Shown here: one piece after another, positions 18,181 to 25,516 of the stretch | Numbering within the stretch: position 1 is the stretch's first letter | How the letters are laid out: every line of letters begins with the position of its first letter | DNA from: CAIWHR01 sp963816925 | GTDB taxonomy: Bacteria > Pseudomonadota > Gammaproteobacteria > Burkholderiales > Casimicrobiaceae | DNA: 64,000 bases | Direction of reading: 5' to 3' | NCBI GenBank assembly: GCA_963816925.1 | Contig: CAWFMY010000027.1 | Coordinates: 248,001-312,000, forward strand | Made by a program: the position numbers and the translations under genes | Notes under the pieces: generated by a model | Seen by the model: the letters and a program-made list of their open reading frames with translations, nothing else | Databases searched by the model: none | Told to the model about the DNA's origin: nothing

Positions 18181-18692
18181 CGGTCGAGTTCCATCTCCAG
18201 CGGAATGAACGGACCGGCCATCATCCCGTGGCTGCGGAAGAACGACAGGATCAGCGTGTTGTCGCGCGCGAGCATCGTGCGCACCGTGCGCACGCCCGCG
18301 CGCCGGAACCCGGCGCAGATCGCCAACAGCAGCCGCGTGCCGACGCCGGCCTGCCGCGCCTCGGGCTGGACATCGATCGCGAACACCCAGCCGCAGGGCG
18401 GCGAACCGAATTCCCAGTCCCGCACTTCCCCGATCACGAAACCGACGACGCGCCCGCCGGCGTCGGCGACCAGGAACTGCCGGCCGGCCTCGGGCGCCGC
18501 GCCGTACCGCTGGTAGACGCTGCGCCAGTACGCCCGCTTCTCGAGGCCGGTCACCGTGGCGTCGAGGGCAACGATGGGGTCGAGATCGCCGCGCCGCACC
18601 GCGCGGATCTCGATCCTTGCCGGAGGATCGGCGGTCGCCGCGCTCCGGCCCCTGCCGCCGCTCCTCTCCTTCGCCGCCCGCGTCGCGCCCAA
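18177..18692 (-). CDS. GNAT-family N-acetyltransferase
   Basis: A 171-residue protein if started at the TTG at 18692, which has AGGGGA six bases upstream. The acetyl-CoA-binding core is visible as VFAIDVQPEARQAGVGTRLLLA, with Q-x-x-G-x-G in the form RQAGVG, and NTLILSFFRSHGM near the C terminus. Its domain resembles both halves of the tandem GNAT at 29437. It is cotranscribed with the Rrf2 regulator. Rhodopseudomonas KatA and Pat are GNATs that acetylate benzoate-CoA ligases, so a role in tuning the CoA ligases of this locus is possible, but this is only by analogy. A TTG at 18722 keeps the frame open but lies upstream of the likely transcription start. Confidence 0.75.
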   Translation of the reverse strand: MGATRAAKERSGGRGRSAATADPPARIEIRAVRRGDLDPIVALDATVTGLEKRAYWRSVYQRYGAAPEAGRQFLVADAGGRVVGFVIGEVRDWEFGSPPCGWVFAIDVQPEARQAGVGTRLLLAICAGFRRAGVRTVRTMLARDNTLILSFFRSHGMMAGPFIPLEMELDR

Positions 18693-18708
18693 GCTCGTCC
18701 CCTGAAAA

Positions 18709-18754
18709 CTGACCCAGATCAATTCTAAATCGGCATTGCAATGCCAGAATAGCC
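18709..18754. promoter_or_regulatory. Divergent promoter: FNR/Dnr-like box plus palindromic operator (site A)
   Basis: CTGAC-CCAG-ATCAA at 18709-18722 is a near match to the FNR/Dnr consensus TTGAT-N4-ATCAA read on the opposite strand. Next to it GGCATTGCAATGCC (18732-18745) is a perfect 14-base palindrome followed by AGAATAGCC. On the minus strand TAGAAT at 18727-18722 can serve as -10 for the GNAT-Rrf2 operon, which puts the palindrome in its spacer. Relative to the rightward thioesterase/pad operon, the FNR-like box lies about 41.5 bases before a start near 18757. The palindrome and flank match sites B (28.92 kb) and C (40.25 kb). Confidence 0.6.
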
Positions 18755-18877
18755 GTTAATCGCCAAAGTCTCAACCCGAAATCCGGCGGTGCCACGGGCG
18801 GGAGCCACCGCAGAGTGCGCGCGACGGGTGTGGCGGCGCGAGTCGGGCACCCGTACCCGCGTCGACAGGAGGATCCG

Positions 18878-19285
18878 ATGAAGGCAAGCCTTGCCGCTGG
18901 TGTCACCTCGACCGTCGAGTGCACCGTCGACCGCGAGCGGACGATCGGTTTCATGGGCGAGAAGGCGCGCGTCTATGCGACGCCGATGCTCGTGCGCGAC
19001 ATCGAGCTCGCCGCGCGCGAGCTCCTGCTGCCGCACCTCGATCCCGGCGAAGACTCGGTCGGCACGCGCATCGAGCTCGACCACCTCGCCGCGACGCTGC
19101 TTGGCATGAAGGTCGAAATCACGGTGACGGTGACCGCCGTCAACGGGCGCGCCGTCACGTTCGAGGTCAGCGGCCGCGACAGCGCCGACCTCATCTGTCG
19201 AGGCACGCACGGCCGCTTCGTCGTCGACGTGAAGAAGACCGAGGAGCGGCTCGCCGCGAAAGCGCGCAAGGCCGGCCTCGCTTGA
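18878..19285 (+). CDS. FlK-like hot-dog acyl-CoA thioesterase
   Basis: A 135-residue protein with AGGAGG seven bases before the ATG at 18878. It matches the fluoroacetyl-CoA-thioesterase-like (FlK) hot-dog family: VECTVDRERTIGF near residue 12, YATPMLVRDIELAAREL near 33, SVGTRIELDHLAATLLGMKVE near 59-79, and ICRGTHGRFVVD near 106. The thioesterase pair T...H (VGTRIELDH) is present. It is the first gene before the molybdenum oxidoreductase genes, two bases from the next start. A housekeeping role in freeing CoA from stalled phenylacetyl-, benzoyl- or 4-hydroxybenzoyl-CoA is plausible; the substrate is unproven. Confidence 0.75.
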   Translation: MKASLAAGVTSTVECTVDRERTIGFMGEKARVYATPMLVRDIELAARELLLPHLDPGEDSVGTRIELDHLAATLLGMKVEITVTVTAVNGRAVTFEVSGRDSADLICRGTHGRFVVDVKKTEERLAAKARKAGLA

Positions 19286-19287
19286 CC

Positions 19288-22200
19288 ATGCGCGAAAGCG
19301 GAACGCGCAGCGTCCCGACGTACTGCTACCAGTGCGTCGCCGGGCCCGATCTCCTCACGGTGAAGGTCGTCGACGGCGTGGCGACGGAGGTCGAGCCCAA
19401 TTTCTGCGCGGCCGACGCGCATCCGGGTGGCGGCAAGGTCTGCGTGAAGGCCTACGGGCTCGTGCAGAAGACGTACAACCCGCACCGGGTCCTGACGCCG
19501 ATGAAGCGGACGAATCCGAAGAAAGGCCGCGCCGAGGACCCCGGGTTCGTGCCGATCACCTGGGATGAGGCGCTCGATCTCGTCGCCGCGCGCTTGAACA
19601 AGGCACGCGCGGACGGCCTCGCCGACGAATCCGGCTATCCGCGCCTGGCGGTGAGCCTCGGCGGCGCCGGCACGCCGCAGTCGTACATGGGGACCTTCCC
19701 CGCGTTCCTCGCCGCGTGGGGCGCAGTCGACATGGGCTTCGGTTCCGGGCAGGGCGTGAAGTGCTACCACTCGGAACACCTGTACGGCGAGTTCTGGCAT
19801 CGCGCGTTCACGGTGTCGCCGGACACGCCGCTTTGCGACTACCTCATTTCGTGCGGCGCGAACGTCGAGGCGTCCGGCGGCGTCGTCGGCGTGTGGCGCC
19901 ATGCGAACGCCCGCATCCGCGGCATGAAGCGCGTGCAGGTCGAGCCGCACCTCTCGGTGACGGGCGCGTGCTCGGCCGAGTGGGTGCCGATCAAGCCGAA
20001 GACCGACGCCTCGTTCCTCTACGCGCTCGTGCACGTGCTGCTGCACAGCGTCCCGCGCGAGCGGCTCGACCTTCCCTTCCTGACGAAGCACACGGCGTCC
20101 CCGTATCTCGTCGGCCCGCACGGCTATTACCTGCGCGACCGCGCGACGAGGAAGCCGCTGGTCCGGGACACGATCGGCGGCGCCGTGACGCCGCACGACA
20201 CGCCGGGCATCGCCGAAGCGCTCGAAGGCCGCTACGACGCGGACGCGGTGGAGATCGGCCCCGACGGCGACGTGCTTGCCGACGGCGTCCTGACCGGTGA
20301 GACGGCGTTTTCGAAGCTGGTCGCGCATATGGCACCCTATTCGCCCGAATGGGCCGAGGCCATTTGCGAAGTGCCGGCGACGACGATGCGCCGGATCGCG
20401 CGCGAATACCTCGACCACGCGAAGGTCGGCGAGACCATCGAGATCGAAGGGCAACGTCTGCCGTACCGGCCGGTGGCGGTGAGCCTCGGCAAGACCGTCA
20501 ACAACGGCTGGGGCGGCTTCGAATGCGTCTGGGCGCGCACGATGCTCGCCGCGCTGGTCGGCGGTCTGGAAGTTCCGGGCGGGACGCTCGGCACGACCGT
20601 GCGCCTCAATCGCCAGGTGCCGGCACGCGTCGACAGCGTGCTGTCCGGCCCCGATGGCTTCATGGACTACCCGCTCAATCCGACGGACAAGGCGCACTGG
20701 TCGCCGAATCCGAACATCCGCAACGCGTACCGGACAATGGTCCCGCTCGCCGCGAACGGGCCGTGGAGCCAGGCGCTCGGGCCGACGCACTTTTCGTGGA
20801 TGTTCCTGGACGAGACGCCGAAGGGCTTGCCGCGGGTCACGTTTCCCGACGTGTGGATCGTCTACCGCACCAACCCGGCGATCTCGTTTTGGGACACCGA
20901 CCGGATCGGCAGGACGATGGCGCGCTTCCCGTTCACCGTCGCCTTCGCGTACACGCGCGACGAAACCAACCACCACGCGGACATCCTGCTGCCCGAAGCC
21001 ACCGACCTCGAAAGCCTGCAGCTGATCCGCATCGGCGGCTCCAAGTTCGTCGAGCAGTTCTGGGATTGCACCGGCTTCGCGCTGCGCCAGCCGGTCGTCG
21101 CCGCGCAGGGCGAGGCGCGCGACTTCACGACGATCGCCACCGAGCTCGCGCGCCGGACCGGGATCCTCGACAAGTACAACGCGGCGATCAACAAGGGCGC
21201 CGCCGGTGTGCCCCTCAAGGGCGCGCACTGGGACGAGACGCTCGCGCCGGATGTCGCGCACGAGTCCGAAGCCATCTGGGAAGCGGTGTGCCGCGCCGCG
21301 AGCGCCGAGCTGACCGACGGGCGCGAGTCCCACGGCCTCGACTGGTGGCGCGAACATGGTCTCGCCACGAAGCCGTTCCCGCGCATCAAGTGGTATCTGT
21401 ATCCGACGCTCGTCGAAAAGAAGCTGCGCTTCGAGCTGCCCTATCAGGAGCGGCTGCTGCGCATCGGCACCGAGCTCGGCCGGCGGCTGCACGAGCACGA
21501 CATGCACTGGTGGGACAACCAGCTGCCCGAGTATCAGGCGTTGCCGAAGTGCAAGGACTTCGGCGCGCCGTGGGTCGCCGCGCTCGAAAAGGCCGGCGGC
21601 AAGGCGAGCGACTACCCGTTCTGGCTGCTGACCGCGCGCAGCATGCAATACGCGTGGGGCGCCAACGTCGGCATGCAGCTCATCAAGGAGGTCGCCGACA
21701 ACGTCAAGGGCCATCGCGGCGTCATCATCAACACGCAGGCCGCCGCGAAGCTCGGCATCCGCGATGGCGAGCAGGTGGAAATCGCGACGCCGCAGCGCAA
21801 GGTGCGCGGGCGCGCCGTGCTGCGGCAGGGCATCCGTCCGGACACGCTGCTGCTGATCGGGCAGTTCGACCATTGGGCCACGCCGTTCACGAAGGATTTC
21901 GGCGTGCCGTCGATGAACGCGCTGGCGACCATGTCGCTCGACCTCACCGACGCGACCGGTTCCGGCGCGGACATCGTGCGCGTAAGCGTGCGACCTGCCG
22001 AAGGTGCGCGCCATGAGCGCCGCCGGGCCGCCCCAAGGCGCGAATTGCTCCCCCTCGGGGGGCAGCGCAGCAGCGTCAGCTGCAAGCGTGGGGGTCGTAT
22101 GACGCGGTGGGCGATGGTCGCCGATCTGCGCCGCTGCGTGGGCTGCCAGACGTGCACGGCCTCGTGCCGCCACGCGAACGCGACGCCGCCCGGCGTGCAG

Positions 22201-22764
22201 TGGCGCCGCGTGCTCGACATCGAGCAGGGCGAATACCCCGACGTCAAGCGCGCGTTCGTTCCCGTCGGCTGCCAGCACTGCGACGACCCGCCCTGCCTGG
22301 ACGTGTGCCCGACCACCGCAACAAAAAAGCGCGCGGACGGCATCGTCACGATCGACTACGACCTTTGCATCGGCTGCGCGTACTGCGCGGTCGCCTGCCC
22401 CTATCAGGCGCGCTACAAGTCGTCGCGGCCGACGTTCGCCTACGGCCGCGCCATGGCGAACGAGACGAAGCGACGCGACGACTCGCGGCTCGCGGTCGCG
22501 ACGAAATGCACGTTTTGCGTCGACCGCATCGACGAGGGCGTCGCGAAGGGACTGAAGCCCGGGATCGACCCCGAAGCGACGCCCGCCTGCGTCAACGCGT
22601 GCATCACGCAGGCGCTCGCATTCGGCGACCTCGACGATCCCGACAGCAACGTATGCCGGCTCCTTGCCGAGAACCGCCATTTCCGCATGCACGAGGAGCT
22701 CGGCACCGGTCCCGGTTTCTACTACCTCTGGGACGCCAACGAGAGCCCGCGGGGGCCCGCATGA
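19288..22764 (+). CDS. padB: Phenylacetyl-CoA:acceptor oxidoreductase-like molybdopterin subunit, read-through into the FeS subunit
   Basis: From the ATG at 19288 the frame encodes a DMSO-reductase-superfamily molybdoenzyme of about 905 residues. It has YCYQC...C...C for the N-terminal [4Fe-4S] cluster (residues 12-55), GFGSGQGVKCYHSEH in the cofactor region, ILLPEATDLES near 570, and the C-terminal dinucleotide-binding barrel with IINTQAAAKLGIRDGEQVEI near 815. PadB of Thauera/Azoarcus oxidises phenylacetyl-CoA to phenylglyoxylate, passing electrons to quinone. The downstream FeS, membrane and phenylacetate-CoA ligase genes support this call. Oddly, no stop separates it from the FeS subunit: the frame runs through a GC-rich repeat (22022-22094) into 22764, giving 1,158 residues. 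A one-base indel that hides a TGA near 22013 is the simplest explanation. Confidence 0.7.
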   Translation: MRESGTRSVPTYCYQCVAGPDLLTVKVVDGVATEVEPNFCAADAHPGGGKVCVKAYGLVQKTYNPHRVLTPMKRTNPKKGRAEDPGFVPITWDEALDLVAARLNKARADGLADESGYPRLAVSLGGAGTPQSYMGTFPAFLAAWGAVDMGFGSGQGVKCYHSEHLYGEFWHRAFTVSPDTPLCDYLISCGANVEASGGVVGVWRHANARIRGMKRVQVEPHLSVTGACSAEWVPIKPKTDASFLYALVHVLLHSVPRERLDLPFLTKHTASPYLVGPHGYYLRDRATRKPLVRDTIGGAVTPHDTPGIAEALEGRYDADAVEIGPDGDVLADGVLTGETAFSKLVAHMAPYSPEWAEAICEVPATTMRRIAREYLDHAKVGETIEIEGQRLPYRPVAVSLGKTVNNGWGGFECVWARTMLAALVGGLEVPGGTLGTTVRLNRQVPARVDSVLSGPDGFMDYPLNPTDKAHWSPNPNIRNAYRTMVPLAANGPWSQALGPTHFSWMFLDETPKGLPRVTFPDVWIVYRTNPAISFWDTDRIGRTMARFPFTVAFAYTRDETNHHADILLPEATDLESLQLIRIGGSKFVEQFWDCTGFALRQPVVAAQGEARDFTTIATELARRTGILDKYNAAINKGAAGVPLKGAHWDETLAPDVAHESEAIWEAVCRAASAELTDGRESHGLDWWREHGLATKPFPRIKWYLYPTLVEKKLRFELPYQERLLRIGTELGRRLHEHDMHWWDNQLPEYQALPKCKDFGAPWVAALEKAGGKASDYPFWLLTARSMQYAWGANVGMQLIKEVADNVKGHRGVIINTQAAAKLGIRDGEQVEIATPQRKVRGRAVLRQGIRPDTLLLIGQFDHWATPFTKDFGVPSMNALATMSLDLTDATGSGADIVRVSVRPAEGARHERRRAAPRRELLPLGGQRSSVSCKRGGRMTRWAMVADLRRCVGCQTCTASCRHANATPPGVQWRRVLDIEQGEYPDVKRAFVPVGCQHCDDPPCLDVCPTTATKKRADGIVTIDYDLCIGCAYCAVACPYQARYKSSRPTFAYGRAMANETKRRDDSRLAVATKCTFCVDRIDEGVAKGLKPGIDPEATPACVNACITQALAFGDLDDPDSNVCRLLAENRHFRMHEELGTGPGFYYLWDANESPRGPA
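22022..22094. repeat. GC-rich intergenic hairpin element between padB and padC
   Basis: This stretch contains GCTCCCCCTCGGGGGGCAGC, an inverted repeat able to form a strong hairpin, flanked by GCCCCAAGGCG and AAGCGTGGGGGTC. Elements of this kind are common between genes in betaproteobacteria. A related shorter copy lies between bcrA and bcrB (34479-34519). Here it lies inside an uninterrupted reading frame, which argues that the frame is not naturally continuous. Confidence 0.55.
22099..22764 (+). CDS. padC: Phenylacetyl-CoA oxidoreductase-like iron-sulfur subunit (four-cluster ferredoxin)
   Basis: The 221 residues from the ATG at 22099 form a DmsB/NrfC-like electron-transfer subunit with four cysteine groups. 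These are CVGCQTCTASC at 13-23, CQHCDDPPCLDVC near 58-70, CIGCAYCAVAC near 92-102, and CTFCVDR with a later CVNAC. It would carry electrons from the molybdenum subunit to the membrane subunit. GGGGGT lies just before the ATG. It is in the same open frame as the upstream molybdenum subunit, so either the two are fused or this is a separate gene whose upstream stop has been lost. Its stop overlaps the start of the membrane subunit (ATGA). Confidence 0.75.
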   Translation: MTRWAMVADLRRCVGCQTCTASCRHANATPPGVQWRRVLDIEQGEYPDVKRAFVPVGCQHCDDPPCLDVCPTTATKKRADGIVTIDYDLCIGCAYCAVACPYQARYKSSRPTFAYGRAMANETKRRDDSRLAVATKCTFCVDRIDEGVAKGLKPGIDPEATPACVNACITQALAFGDLDDPDSNVCRLLAENRHFRMHEELGTGPGFYYLWDANESPRGPA

Positions 22765-23630
22765 CCTATCCCGCACAAGGCTACGGCGCGTACGGACCCG
22801 ATCCGTGGCGCCAGTCGAGCTGGGACGCGCGGGCGGCCGGCAATTTCATCGGCGGCGGGATGGGCGGAGGCCTCATCGCGTTCACGGTCATTTCCGGCGC
22901 GGGTGGAATCGCACGCGTCGCGCTGCTGCTCGCGGGACTCGCGCTCGTCGGCCTCGGCTTGTTCTGCGTCTCGCTCGAGCTGGGCCGCCCGCTCCGCGCG
23001 CTCAACGTCTTCCGCAATCCGCGCACGTCGTGGATGGCGCGCGAGGCGTGGACCTCCGCGCTGCTCGTGCCCGCGTGCCTTGCCGCCGCGGCCGGCGCAG
23101 CCGGGACGCCATGGCTTGCGCTGCTGCTCGCGTTGCTGTTCGTCTATTGCCAGGCACGCCTGCTGCAGGCCGCGAAAGGCATCCCGGCATGGCGCGAGCC
23201 GCGGCTCGTGCCGTTGCTCGTCGTCACGGGACTCGTCGAGGGTTCCGGCGTCTTCCTCGTGACAGCACCGCTGCACGACGCGGCGACGATGGGGCTGCTC
23301 GCCGCCTTCGGCCTGCTGGTGATCGCCCGCGCGTTCGCGTGGCGCGTGTACCGGCGGCGCCTCGCCGGCAAGGCCTCCCCCGGTGCGCTCGCGGCGCTCG
23401 ACCGCGCCGGACGGGTGCTCGAGATCGCGGGCACGCTTGTGCCGCTGTTAGTCGTCGCCGCGATTGCCGCGGGCTTCGTCGCCGGCCCAACTTTGTTGCC
23501 TTCGGCCGCCGTGGCCGGGTTGCTCGCGGCGCTTGCCGGCGCTTACTTCAAGTTCACGCTCGTCACGCGCGCCGGGTTCAACCAGGGCTTCGCGCTGCCG
23601 CATCTGCCCGTTCGCGGCACGCGGACCTAG
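22761..23630 (+). CDS. padD: DmsC/NrfD-like membrane anchor subunit of the molybdoenzyme
   Basis: A 289-residue protein with about eight hydrophobic helices after a short hydrophilic N terminus (YGAYGPDPWRQSSWD). Features include NFIGGGMGGGLIAFTVISG, CVSLELGRPLRALNVFRNPRTSWMAREAW, the signature segment of DmsC/NrfD-type quinone-reactive anchors, and YFKFTLVTRAGFNQGFALP at the end. It would anchor PadBC and pass electrons to the quinone pool. It overlaps the FeS gene by four bases. The padBCD order matches the phenylacetyl-CoA:acceptor oxidoreductase of denitrifiers. Confidence 0.75.
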   Translation: MTYPAQGYGAYGPDPWRQSSWDARAAGNFIGGGMGGGLIAFTVISGAGGIARVALLLAGLALVGLGLFCVSLELGRPLRALNVFRNPRTSWMAREAWTSALLVPACLAAAAGAAGTPWLALLLALLFVYCQARLLQAAKGIPAWREPRLVPLLVVTGLVEGSGVFLVTAPLHDAATMGLLAAFGLLVIARAFAWRVYRRRLAGKASPGALAALDRAGRVLEIAGTLVPLLVVAAIAAGFVAGPTLLPSAAVAGLLAALAGAYFKFTLVTRAGFNQGFALPHLPVRGTRT

Positions 23631-23669
23631 CGAACGCACGCGAAGCCGCCACGTCAGCGAGGAGATCCC

Positions 23670-25019
23670 ATGGGCGCGACGACGTTGTCGGAAATCGGAA
23701 TCGGGACGCAGCCCGATGCGCGCTTCTTCTTCCAGCGCGACCTGGAAACGATGCCGCGGGAGCGCCTCGCGGCGCTGCAGCTCGAGCGCCTGCGCGCGAC
23801 GGTTCGCAACGCGTACGACAACGTGCCGCTGCACCGCAAGCGGCTCGACGATGCAGGCGTCGTGCCGGAGGCGATCGGCAGTCTCGACGACATCGTCCGG
23901 TTGCCGTTCACGCTGAAGACGGATCTCCGCGATCACTATCCGTTCGGCATGTTCGCACGGCCGCTTCGCGCCCTCGCGCGGCTGCATGCATCGTCGGGAA
24001 CGACCGGCAAGCCGACGGTCGTCGGCTACACGCGCGCCGACCTCGACAACTGGGCCGACCTGATGGCGCGCTCGACCGCGGCCGCGGGCGGCAGGCCGGG
24101 CGACGTCGTCCACAATGCCTATGGCTACGGGCTCTTCACCGGCGGACTCGGCGCGCACTACGGCGCGGAACGCCTCGGCGCCGTCGTCGTGCCGATGTCG
24201 GGCGGCTCCACGGAACGGCAGATCGCGCTGATCATGGATTTCGGCGCGCGCGTGCTGTGCGCGACGCCGTCCTACGCGCTGGCGCTGGCCGAGGTCGCCG
24301 AGCAGCAGGGCGTGGACCTGCGGAAATCGCGGCTCGCGGTCGGCCTCTTCGGCGCCGAGCCGTGGAGCGGCGCGATGCGCAAGGAGATCGAGTCGCGGCT
24401 GGGCCTCAAGGCCATCGACATCTACGGCCTGTCGGAAATCATGGGGCCGGGTGTCGCCTGCGAGTGCGAATGCCAGGCCGGCCTCCACGGGTGGGAGGAT
24501 CATTTCCTGTTCGAAGTGATCGATCCGGAGACCGGCAAGCACGTGCCCGAAGGCGAAGCGGGCGAGCTCGTGATCACGACGCTCACCAAGGAAGCGCTGC
24601 CGATGCTGCGTTACCGCACGCGCGACATCACGAAGGTGACGACCGCACCATGCGACTGCGGGCGCACGCATCTGCGCATCCTGCGCATCACCGGCCGCAA
24701 CGACGACATGCTGATCATCCGCGGCGTCAACGTGTATCCGTCGCAGGTCGAGGCGGTGCTGGTCGGACTGCCCGGGATCGCGCCGCATTACCAGCTCGTC
24801 GTCGAGCGGCGCGGCAGCCTCGATCACGTCGACATCGAAGTCGAGGCGCAGCCCGGCGTCGACGCGTCGGCGTTCGGCGATCTCGCCCATCGCGTCGCGC
24901 ATCACATCAAGTCTCTGGTCGGCATCACGACCGACGTCATCGTCAAGCGCCCCGGCGAGATCCCGCGCTCGCAAGGCAAGGCCGTGCGCGTGCGCGACCT
25001 GCGGCCGAAGGGACGCTGA
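23670..25019 (+). CDS. padJ: Phenylacetate-CoA ligase
   Basis: A 449-residue PaaK-type adenylate-forming enzyme, the usual length for this family. The ATP loop HASSGTTGKPTVVGYT is at about 109-124, FGAEPWSGAMRKEIE near 228, DIYGLSEIMGPGVACE at 250-265, YRTRDITKV near 312, NDDMLIIRGVNVYPSQVE near 347, and the catalytic lysine region SQGKAVRVRDLR at the end. It activates phenylacetate to phenylacetyl-CoA, the substrate for the oxidoreductase encoded just upstream. GAGGAG precedes the ATG. A paaK-type role in the aerobic phenylacetate route cannot be excluded by sequence; the context favours the anaerobic one. Confidence 0.8.
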   Translation: MGATTLSEIGIGTQPDARFFFQRDLETMPRERLAALQLERLRATVRNAYDNVPLHRKRLDDAGVVPEAIGSLDDIVRLPFTLKTDLRDHYPFGMFARPLRALARLHASSGTTGKPTVVGYTRADLDNWADLMARSTAAAGGRPGDVVHNAYGYGLFTGGLGAHYGAERLGAVVVPMSGGSTERQIALIMDFGARVLCATPSYALALAEVAEQQGVDLRKSRLAVGLFGAEPWSGAMRKEIESRLGLKAIDIYGLSEIMGPGVACECECQAGLHGWEDHFLFEVIDPETGKHVPEGEAGELVITTLTKEALPMLRYRTRDITKVTTAPCDCGRTHLRILRITGRNDDMLIIRGVNVYPSQVEAVLVGLPGIAPHYQLVVERRGSLDHVDIEVEAQPGVDASAFGDLAHRVAHHIKSLVGITTDVIVKRPGEIPRSQGKAVRVRDLRPKGR

Positions 25020-25030
25020 CGGCATTTCCC

Positions 25031-25516
25031 ATGACCAAGCGCATCGTCACGCTGCACGTCAACGGGCGCGCCCGCGAGGACGCGGTCGCCGACTCGCTGC
25101 TGCTGCTCGACTACCTGCGTGAGCACGCCGGGCTGACCGGCACGAAGCGCGGCTGCGACGGCGGCGAGTGCGGCGCGTGCACGGTGCTGGTCGACGGCGA
25201 GCCGCAGCTCGCGTGCATCACGCTCGTCGCGCGCTGCGCCGGCAAGCGCATCGAGACCATCGAGGGCCTTGCCGGAAACGGCCGCATGAGCGCCCTGCAG
25301 GCGGCGTTCCACGAAAAGCTCGGCACGCAGTGCGGCTTCTGCACGCCCGGCATGGTCATGGCGGCGGAGGCGCTGCTGCGCAAGAATCCGGCGCCGAGCG
25401 AGCCGGAGATCCGCCTCGCCCTGTCCGGCAATCTCTGTCGCTGCACCGGCTACGTGAAGATCCTCGAGTCGGTCGACGCCGCGGCGCGTGCCGCGACCGC
25501 GGACGAGCTGCGATGA
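25031..25516 (+). CDS. hcrC: 4-Hydroxybenzoyl-CoA reductase, 2Fe-2S subunit
   Basis: A 161-residue xanthine-oxidase-family small subunit, about the length expected for HcrC. The plant-type cluster motif is GCDGGECGACTVLVDG at about 41-56 with the fourth Cys in LACITL. The second cluster is CGFCTPGMVM near 100 and GNLCRCTGYVKI near 136. HcrABC removes the para-hydroxyl of 4-hydroxybenzoyl-CoA reductively to give benzoyl-CoA, using ferredoxin electrons. The start is 11 bases after the ligase stop, and the end overlaps the presumed hcrA start (ATGA). Confidence 0.88.
   Translation: MTKRIVTLHVNGRAREDAVADSLLLLDYLREHAGLTGTKRGCDGGECGACTVLVDGEPQLACITLVARCAGKRIETIEGLAGNGRMSALQAAFHEKLGTQCGFCTPGMVMAAEALLRKNPAPSEPEIRLALSGNLCRCTGYVKILESVDAAARAATADELR

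Noticed and set aside
18693..18722. Earlier TTG start of the GNAT gene at 18722
   Set aside because: It coincides with the FNR-like half site and the likely -10 box, so it would lie upstream of the transcript; the TTG at 18692 has a ribosome-binding site.
18973..22776. Very long open frame on the minus strand (over 1,200 codons) opposite the pad genes
   Set aside because: Long antisense frames are common in GC-rich coding DNA. The translation is Arg/Ala/Asp-rich with no family motif, while the plus strand encodes a clear molybdoenzyme.
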